A DNA stretch of 64,000 bases from Sediminibacillus massiliensis (GTDB lineage: Bacteria; Bacillota; Bacilli; Bacillales; Amphibacillaceae). The stretch is from NCBI RefSeq assembly GCF_900156915.1, contig NZ_LT732535.1, positions 1,265,823 to 1,329,822 on the forward strand, given 5' to 3'. The notes beneath the pieces are model-generated. The model was given only the letters and a program-made list of their open reading frames with translations. It ran no database searches and was not told the origin of the DNA. A program made the translations under genes and the position numbers. Positions 58,437-64,000 of the stretch are shown here, one piece after another (the stretch's first letter is position 1; each line of letters begins with the position of its first letter).

Positions 58437-59513
58437 ATGAAAATAAATGATATAGCCAAGTTAGCTAATGTTTCTAAGTCTGCTGTTTCTTTAGCTTTAA
58501 ATGGGAAGAATGGCGTTAGTCAGGCCACAAGAGAAAAGATACTTAAAATTGCCCAGGAACACGGATATATTCCTAGACCTGTTGTAAAAGCAGAAAAATA
58601 CACTGCTTCTAAATCTAATCACAAGTTATTGCGCTTTGTAGCCTGCACAAATGAAGGGATTGTTACAGAACAATATGAGTCCCAGTCTTTTTTCACAGAA
58701 TTAATTAACAGCATTGAAAAATGCACAAAAACTAACGGTTATTCACTATTAGTTTCTTCTATTAACGTTGAAAAACTTTATGAAGAAATCAGTGAACTGG
58801 AAAACGAACAAAAATCCAGTGGCATCCTGTTACTAGGTACAAACTTAACCTCAGATCAAATTAGAACAATTGCCATGATTCAACCTAATATTGTTGTGTT
58901 AGATACTTGTTTCGAAACTCTGAATATTAACTTTGTAGTCATGAACAATCTTTATGGCGCATATCAAGCTGGCGAATATTTAATAAGGAATGGGCATTCA
59001 GACATAGGGTATGTAAGATCCACTGATCGTATGTACAACTTCAATATGAGGGAAGAAGGTTTTTTACAAGCTCTAGAAGAAAACGACTTGTCTATAACCA
59101 AAGATAACATTTTCGAAATTTCTCCTACCACCATTTCTTCTCAAAAAGAGCTTGAAGATAAACTAAAAAAACGCCTGACAAACCTGCCGACCGCTTTGTT
59201 TTGCGAATGTGATTATATGGCCATCAGTGTCATGAAAACACTAAATGAGTTAGATATTAAAGTACCTGACCAAGTCTCAGTTGTTGGGTTTGACAATATT
59301 TTTGAGTCTAAGGTTCTCACACCTGAATTAACTACTGTAAATGTTAAGAAAGATAAAATTGCATCATTAAGTGTGGAAAAACTCATTCAGATTATTGAGC
59401 AACAAGACGCCGACAATGTAAAGGTTTTTGTAGATACAGATTTTATAGAACGAGATTCTAGTATTGCTTATAAAAAGGAAGCGATGGTGGATGGAGAAAT
59501 AAAATCTTTGTAA
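58437..59513 (+). CDS. LacI family transcriptional regulator
   Basis: A 358-residue LacI/GalR repressor. MKINDIAKLANVSKSAVSLA (residues 1-20) with the hinge to about 60 is the DNA-binding part; the periplasmic-binding-like effector domain follows (VVGFDNIFESKVLTPELTTV near the end). It is divergent from the DUF4038 gene and convergent with the nucleoside-hydrolase genes. It probably controls both through CG-centred operators. The inducer is unknown, perhaps the imported glycoside. Confidence 0.85.
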   Translation: MKINDIAKLANVSKSAVSLALNGKNGVSQATREKILKIAQEHGYIPRPVVKAEKYTASKSNHKLLRFVACTNEGIVTEQYESQSFFTELINSIEKCTKTNGYSLLVSSINVEKLYEEISELENEQKSSGILLLGTNLTSDQIRTIAMIQPNIVVLDTCFETLNINFVVMNNLYGAYQAGEYLIRNGHSDIGYVRSTDRMYNFNMREEGFLQALEENDLSITKDNIFEISPTTISSQKELEDKLKKRLTNLPTALFCECDYMAISVMKTLNELDIKVPDQVSVVGFDNIFESKVLTPELTTVNVKKDKIASLSVEKLIQIIEQQDADNVKVFVDTDFIERDSSIAYKKEAMVDGEIKSL

Positions 59514-59614
59514 AACAGATATATTCTACTAAACACCTTTAAAGTAAGCAGTTGTATTTATTGTCTTTATCGCAAGACATTAGACAGCCTGTCTGCATAT
59601 AATATCAAAATCAA

Positions 59615-59660
59615 CAAGGAGCTATCCTGAGGTATGTAGCATTACCAGGATAGCTCCTTG
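59615..59660. terminator. convergent terminator, LacI / nucleoside hydrolase
   Basis: A 15-bp perfect stem, CAAGGAGCTATCCTG (59615-59629) with CAGGATAGCTCCTTG (59646-59660), lies between the two convergent genes. The U-tract is better on the minus strand. Confidence 0.7.
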
Positions 59661-59725
59661 TCGTGAAGAATCAGTGTTAGTGTTATTTACCACTGATATA
59701 TATACTGTTTTGGTTTGTTATTATT

Positions 59726-60646
59726 TTATCGGACACTGGCTGGGTAATGAAGTGCAATCTTTGAGAACATATCATCAAGTGTAAAACGCGGGTCGATGTA
59801 ATCATATACTCTAATTTTTCTTTCGTTTTGAAAATGGACATATTGCATATCTTCAGTAATACGCGGCGCAGGAAGTTCCCTATAATGATGATTATGTTCA
59901 TCAATAAGCAAGGATACTGCAGGTGAATCCCCTAAGCACCAAGCCTCTCCAAATGGAAGCGGCCAAGCAGGATCATTATTTAATTCAGCTAATTGTTCGA
60001 ATAAATACTTCCCAAGTTCACCATGTGGTCTAACTTTCTGCTCTAACTCAGCAATACTAGCCCTTATTAGACGATAAGCATTGATAGGAACTTGCCAAAG
60101 CTTTATATTGGAATTCATAATTACATTGGCAGCATTGATGTCATTCTTTAAATTAAATTCTCTTCCTCCTTCAGGATATTTCCCGCCGCCAATCCATATC
60201 GCGGTGACCCTATCTTCAATCTTTGGCTCCATTAAGTAGGCAGCTGCCAAATCAGTAATTGGTCCAAGAAAAATTACATAAAGGGGATTTTGTTCATCAG
60301 ATTTTAAGGCTTCCTCTACTATTAATCTTGCTCCATCTGATACTTGAGGAGTAGATTCATCTTCCAATGCTTTTACAGCACCTTTTTTAACAACAACTTT
60401 CTCCTCCAAATCCATTAGACCCAAAACCTTGATAATCTCATCATAACTTTCTTCCATCGAGTTGGTTACTGGTACTGTTCCAAAGCGATATTTGCCAAAA
60501 TGAGCAGCTACAATCCCTCTTATATCAAACTTCGGCGTAAGCAATGCATGGACAATTGCATACTGATCATCCGCTTCATTTTTAGCATCTGTATCAATAA
60601 TAAGTCTTAATCTTTTATGTTCTGGAACACTGTAATTAGTTTTCAC
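59726..60646 (-). CDS. nucleoside hydrolase-like protein, copy 2
   Basis: A 306-residue member of the nucleoside hydrolase superfamily. The N-terminal metal motif is IDTDAKNEADDQYAIVHALL, where the usual DTDxGxDD is expanded by KNEA. IFLGPITDLAAAY is the second motif and GGREFNLKNDINAANVI the third. It is about half identical to the next protein by eye. GTG start with AGAGGTGG upstream, overlapping copy 1 by 11 bases. It would release a base or aglycone from a ribosyl or similar compound inside the cell. Confidence 0.75.
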   Translation of the reverse strand: MKTNYSVPEHKRLRLIIDTDAKNEADDQYAIVHALLTPKFDIRGIVAAHFGKYRFGTVPVTNSMEESYDEIIKVLGLMDLEEKVVVKKGAVKALEDESTPQVSDGARLIVEEALKSDEQNPLYVIFLGPITDLAAAYLMEPKIEDRVTAIWIGGGKYPEGGREFNLKNDINAANVIMNSNIKLWQVPINAYRLIRASIAELEQKVRPHGELGKYLFEQLAELNNDPAWPLPFGEAWCLGDSPAVSLLIDEHNHHYRELPAPRITEDMQYVHFQNERKIRVYDYIDPRFTLDDMFSKIALHYPASVR

Positions 60647-61580
60647 TATTTACCACCTCTTTATTTCTTAAAGTCTCGCTTTTTTCCGGATAGTTTAATG
60701 CTATCTTTGCATACATATCTTCTAACGTAAAACGGGCATCAATAGAATTATAAACTCTTATTTTCCTAACACTATTACTTGCTCCGAGTTGATAGCGCAT
60801 ATCGTTTGTGAAAAAAGGCGCATCTTTTTCTTCATAATGAAATTGATGGTCATCAATTAGTAGAGATACAGCGGGTGAATCGCCTAGACACCAACTATCC
60901 CCCCACGGATTTCTCCAATACGGGCTATTATTATATTCTGCTAACTGTTCAAATAAGTAATTACCGATATCCCCAAATGGTTTCACTTTGTTTTCTAACT
61001 CACTTATCCCTACTTTTACCATTTGATAGACATTCTTAGGAACTTGCCATAACGGAATAGGTGACTGAAAAACAACATTAGCTGCTGGAATGTCGTTAGA
61101 CAAATTAAACTCCCTACCACCTTCTGGATAGACGCCTCCACCTATCCAAATGGCAGTTAATTTATCAACGATCCGTGGCTCTTCAATGTAAGCGGAAGCC
61201 AGATCAGTGATTGGACCTAAAAAAATCAGATAAAGAGGTGAAGAATCTTCTTTTAATGCTTCATCGATAATTAACCGGGAACCTTCCGAAATGACCGGTG
61301 TATCTATATCATCCATACCTTTGCTTGCGCCTTTGACAACTTTAATTGACTTTTTTAAATCCATTAATCTTAGTAACTTTTCTATTTCTTCATAGCTATC
61401 TTCCATGGAACGTTTGCTTTTATGTTCACCGAAATGTGCTGCTATAATCCCTTTCACATCAAACTTAGGAGTTAATAAGGCATGGACAATAGCAAATTGA
61501 TCATCGGCTTCATTTTTGGCATCTGTATTGATAATCACTCTTAATTTTTTATGTTCAGGAACCTGATAGTTGTAATTCAA
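60636..61580 (-). CDS. nucleoside hydrolase-like protein, copy 1
   Basis: A 314-residue paralogue of the downstream protein, with INTDAKNEADDQFAIVHALL, IFLGPITDLASAY and GGREFNLSNDIPAANVV in the same places. The start is the TTG at 61580, because AAAGGAGTG lies 6 bases before it; the frame extends further without a site. The two copies overlap and are co-transcribed behind the binding-protein gene. Tandem copies may split substrate range or form a hetero-oligomer (inference). Confidence 0.75.
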   Translation of the reverse strand: MNYNYQVPEHKKLRVIINTDAKNEADDQFAIVHALLTPKFDVKGIIAAHFGEHKSKRSMEDSYEEIEKLLRLMDLKKSIKVVKGASKGMDDIDTPVISEGSRLIIDEALKEDSSPLYLIFLGPITDLASAYIEEPRIVDKLTAIWIGGGVYPEGGREFNLSNDIPAANVVFQSPIPLWQVPKNVYQMVKVGISELENKVKPFGDIGNYLFEQLAEYNNSPYWRNPWGDSWCLGDSPAVSLLIDDHQFHYEEKDAPFFTNDMRYQLGASNSVRKIRVYNSIDARFTLEDMYAKIALNYPEKSETLRNKEVVNSEN

Positions 61581-61628
61581 AATTATCACTCCTTTGTTTC
61601 TATTTCCCAACTACATCCTTACTCAAAG

Positions 61629-61666
61629 AGAAGGAACAACACATATCATTCCTTGATGTTCCTTCT
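61629..61666 (-). other. intercistronic hairpin behind binding-protein gene 2
   Basis: AGAAGGAACA (61629-61638) pairs perfectly with TGTTCCTTCT (61657-61666), with no U-run. It lies between the binding-protein and hydrolase genes, in the same position as the hairpin at 21837-21872 in the other importer operon. Confidence 0.5.
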
Positions 61667-61684
61667 ATATCGAATTATTTAAAT

Positions 61685-62980
61685 TTACTGGTTTGCTACT
61701 TCATCTGCAGACTTCTTCATTAGTTCCACTGCTTCTTCAGTTGTTAGTTCACCTGTAATAATTTTGTCTTGTGCTTCAAAAAACTTGGTCACTAAATCCT
61801 GAGGTAATGCCTGGTCAGTAATCAAGAAGTTTCCTTCTTTCATAAACTCATTCAATTCCGTAACATGAGGCAATCCTTCTGGTACAAAAGCATCTTTCCT
61901 AGGTAGCGGGAATTTAACGACATCTTTGTGATTCTCTACTACCTCTTCAGAAGTAGTGTATAAAGCAAACTTAATTGCGGCTTCTTGTTCTGCTTCTGTT
62001 GCATCACTGCTAATTTGAATCATTTCCGCAAAACTTGAAATTCGCTGAGGACTCTGTTCTGTTGGGAAAGGAAATACGCCGACAGATTCAATATCAAATC
62101 CATCCGCTATCATGTTGGTATCAAACCAAGGGCCTTCTAATTGCATTGCTGCATCACCACTATAGAATGGCATTTTAGCCTCATTAGGATCTATTGTGAT
62201 AAAACCCTCTGGAAAATACCCTTTTTCATTCCATTCATGCAGCTTGTCGTAAGTTTTCTGGACTGAATCATGGTCCCATGATTCTTCCAAATTAATTAAT
62301 TTATCCTTTACTTCTGGCCCAGCAAAATGCTCTAATACAACTTCGGTAAATCTCATTGTATGCCAGCCAAACTTTCCACCAACAGAGATCGGTGTTATGC
62401 CGTTTTCTTTCAATGTAGCCATAATAGATTCAAATTCTTCAAAAGTTGAGGGTTCTTCTAAACCATATTGATCAAAAATATCTTTACGATAAAAGATTCC
62501 AAGTCCATTTAGTGAGATCGGCACACCGCTTAACTGATCCTCATATTTCACTAAATTCAAGGCTGCTTCCTGAAACTCTCCATCCCAACCATCCTGGCTG
62601 GCATTCTCTGTCAAGTCAAGGGTCAGACCATTTTCCGGATAAAAACTACCGAGTGTTCCACCCCAGTTAAACCAAGCAGTTGGCAGTGTTCCTGAGGAAG
62701 CTGCAACTTTCAACGCTTCTTTATGAGCATCTACAGCCCGAGTTGACATTTCGATTTTTATATCAGGATTTGCCTCTTCAAAGTCTTCGATAATCGGCTC
62801 GTACATTCCTGAATCATCACTGAGTGTCCAGAATTGAACTGTAACCTTATCACTGTCGGAACTTTTCCCACCATTAGATTCACCTTCAGCAGACTGCCCA
62901 TTACTTGCTCCTGAACTACAAGCAGTTAATACCAAAATTGTAAAAAGCATAAAGAATGTAGATGATAAAACCTTTTTCAA
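61685..62980 (-). CDS. carbohydrate-binding lipoprotein of ABC importer 2
   Basis: A 431-residue family 1 solute-binding protein. The signal peptide is residues 1-20 with lipobox LTAC (VLTACSSGAS), then a Ser/Gly/Glu-rich linker to about residue 45. TTG start after GGAGGGA. Unusually, it is encoded downstream of its permeases. The operon continues into two nucleoside-hydrolase-like genes, so the ligand may be a nucleoside-like glycoside or an oligosaccharide. No ATPase gene is seen. Confidence 0.85.
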   Translation of the reverse strand: MKKVLSSTFFMLFTILVLTACSSGASNGQSAEGESNGGKSSDSDKVTVQFWTLSDDSGMYEPIIEDFEEANPDIKIEMSTRAVDAHKEALKVAASSGTLPTAWFNWGGTLGSFYPENGLTLDLTENASQDGWDGEFQEAALNLVKYEDQLSGVPISLNGLGIFYRKDIFDQYGLEEPSTFEEFESIMATLKENGITPISVGGKFGWHTMRFTEVVLEHFAGPEVKDKLINLEESWDHDSVQKTYDKLHEWNEKGYFPEGFITIDPNEAKMPFYSGDAAMQLEGPWFDTNMIADGFDIESVGVFPFPTEQSPQRISSFAEMIQISSDATEAEQEAAIKFALYTTSEEVVENHKDVVKFPLPRKDAFVPEGLPHVTELNEFMKEGNFLITDQALPQDLVTKFFEAQDKIITGELTTEEAVELMKKSADEVANQ

Positions 62981-63082
62981 TTCGATTCCCTCCTGTATTT
63001 TGGATTTAGAGTATCACCTATAAGTAAAATTTATTTTCTTTTGAGTTCCTACACCCCCTTTAGGAAACAACTTTCCAAATGA

Positions 63083-63907
63083 TTAACCTTTGACTGCACC
63101 GCCCATTCCTTGTACAAAATGACGCTGGAAGATGATATAAACAGCTAGCACTGGCAAAACTGACATAAGTACGCCAGCCATCATTAGTGGATAATTTGTG
63201 GAATGCTGACCTGTAAAACTCATGATCCCGGTAGTAACCGTTTTCAAATTATCTGAAGAAATAAATATTTGTGCTAATAGAAATTCATTCCAAGTAGCCA
63301 GGAAGTCCATGATAATCAAAGTTGCGATTGCAGGCTTAGCAACCGGAAGAATAATCCGAAAAAACAAACCCAAATCACTACATCCATCAATTCTGGCAGC
63401 CTCGTCCAACTCCTTTGGAATTCCCCTAAAGAAACCTGTCAAAATTAGCATCGCAAAAGGTATCCCAAAACCAATATAAAGGATAATCAACCCTACATAG
63501 GTGTCCATTAAGTTAGCATTGGTTAACATTATTACTAAAGGTACGAGACAAGCTTGAAATGGAATAGTCATTCCTAAGATGAAGAAAATATAAATCGGTT
63601 TTTCCCATTTGAAATTAAGCCGGGTGAGGCCAAATGCGGCCAATGCTGCTACAAGGATACCTAAAGGAACTTTTATAATGGAAATAAACGCACTATTTCT
63701 CATATATACAGCCATATCCCCTTCTCTGAAGGCTTCTATGAAATTTCCCCAATTATATTTTTGGGGTAGGGAAAACAAGGATCCTGAAAATAAATCTCCA
63801 GTAGATTTCAAAGCAGTAATTGCCAGAAAAAATACTGGAACTAACCATACTAAGCCAAATGTAATAATAAAAATATAAAACAACGTTTTAGATATTTTTC
63901 TCTTCAC
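63083..63907 (-). CDS. carbohydrate ABC transporter permease 2 (MalG type)
   Basis: A 274-residue six-helix permease. The EAA loop reads ELDEAARIDGCSDLGLFFRI followed by ILPVAKPA. GTG start after GGAGGGG. It lies 19 bases after the partner permease, which runs off the window. The C-terminus YIIFQRHFVQGMGGAVKG is the standard MalG-type end. It forms the importer with the binding protein encoded next. Confidence 0.85.
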   Translation of the reverse strand: MKRKISKTLFYIFIITFGLVWLVPVFFLAITALKSTGDLFSGSLFSLPQKYNWGNFIEAFREGDMAVYMRNSAFISIIKVPLGILVAALAAFGLTRLNFKWEKPIYIFFILGMTIPFQACLVPLVIMLTNANLMDTYVGLIILYIGFGIPFAMLILTGFFRGIPKELDEAARIDGCSDLGLFFRIILPVAKPAIATLIIMDFLATWNEFLLAQIFISSDNLKTVTTGIMSFTGQHSTNYPLMMAGVLMSVLPVLAVYIIFQRHFVQGMGGAVKG

Positions 63908-63925
63908 TTTAAATACCCCTCCTGT

Positions 63926-64000
63926 TTATACGTGTGACTTCTTCTGTTGCCATAAGATATATGGAACAGCTACAATCATAACGACTATGAGCAAGATAAC
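63926..64000 (-). CDS. sugar ABC permease (MalF type), C-terminal fragment
   Basis: The last 24 codons of a minus-strand gene cut by the window edge. They encode a hydrophobic helix, VILLIVVMIVAVPYILW, and a basic tail ending QQKKSHV. This matches the C-terminal helix of MalF-type permeases and sits where the partner of the next permease is expected. Confidence 0.65.
   Translation of the reverse strand, partial: VILLIVVMIVAVPYILWQQKKSHV

Overview
The window reads as chromosomal DNA of a low-to-moderate GC Gram-positive bacterium of the family Bacillaceae, probably a salt-tolerant genus such as Oceanobacillus or Virgibacillus (inference from gene content and protein resemblance; no rRNA or tRNA gene is present to confirm it). 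Evidence: strong GGAGG ribosome sites with frequent TTG/GTG starts, catabolite-responsive cre boxes, a LicT/RAT antitermination switch, YesM/YesN-type two-component regulation, a SigW-like promoter before xpaC-telA, FosB, a GbsA-like aldehyde dehydrogenase and a BCCT osmolyte transporter. The content is metabolic and accessory: transporters, regulators and peripheral catabolism, with no phage, CRISPR or transposase gene.

Layout. 0-3 kb: a PadR/DUF1048 operon (the padR gene has an in-frame stop) lies between two direct copies of the 3' end and terminator of a terC-like gene. 3-8.2 kb: drug or metabolite exporters with their regulators (MFS/LysR, EamA, ArsR plus a split DMT pair). 8.6-10.8 kb: an ECF sigma/anti-sigma pair and a NUDIX hydrolase. 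11-29.3 kb: a sugar-acid locus with a YesN/YesM pair, a MATE-like flippase, a bile-acid-type symporter, a CUT1 ABC importer (binding protein and two permeases), a Gfo/Idh oxidoreductase, a YesL-like DUF624 protein, an enolase-superfamily dehydratase, a DHDPS-family aldolase/dehydratase, a hydroxyacid dehydrogenase, a FadR-type regulator and an SDR. An isochorismatase-family gene with a leader-peptide arrangement sits inside it. 29.5-35.9 kb: single genes (a putative immunity protein, a frameshifted PH-like gene, MazG, a phosphoesterase, xpaC-telA, a kinase, an acetyltransferase). 36-38.7 kb: kynUBA, tryptophan to anthranilate. 39-43.5 kb: the licT-bglP-bglH beta-glucoside system. 43.8-51.2 kb: a BCCT transporter, then an operon of amidohydrolase, Rieske ferredoxin, FAD reductase, two half-size chromate-type transporters and a GbsA-like dehydrogenase. 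51.3-56.6 kb: dus, fosB, MFS, a MarR/GNAT operon and a second bile-acid-type symporter. 56.8-64 kb: a LacI-controlled locus with a DUF4038 glycosidase, two tandem nucleoside-hydrolase-like genes and an ABC importer cut by the window edge.

The best candidates for undescribed biology are (i) the BCCT/amidohydrolase/Rieske/reductase/ChrA/GbsA gene set, whose promoter region carries four TCACTG repeats at exactly 10-bp spacing; (ii) the glycosidase plus twin nucleoside hydrolase importer locus; and (iii) the short leader ORF with competing hairpins in front of the isochorismatase-family gene. Three copies of a dispersed repeat with terminal inverted repeats (AACTGCGACAT type) lie at 12.7, 16.5 and 47.2 kb, one of them inside operon (i).
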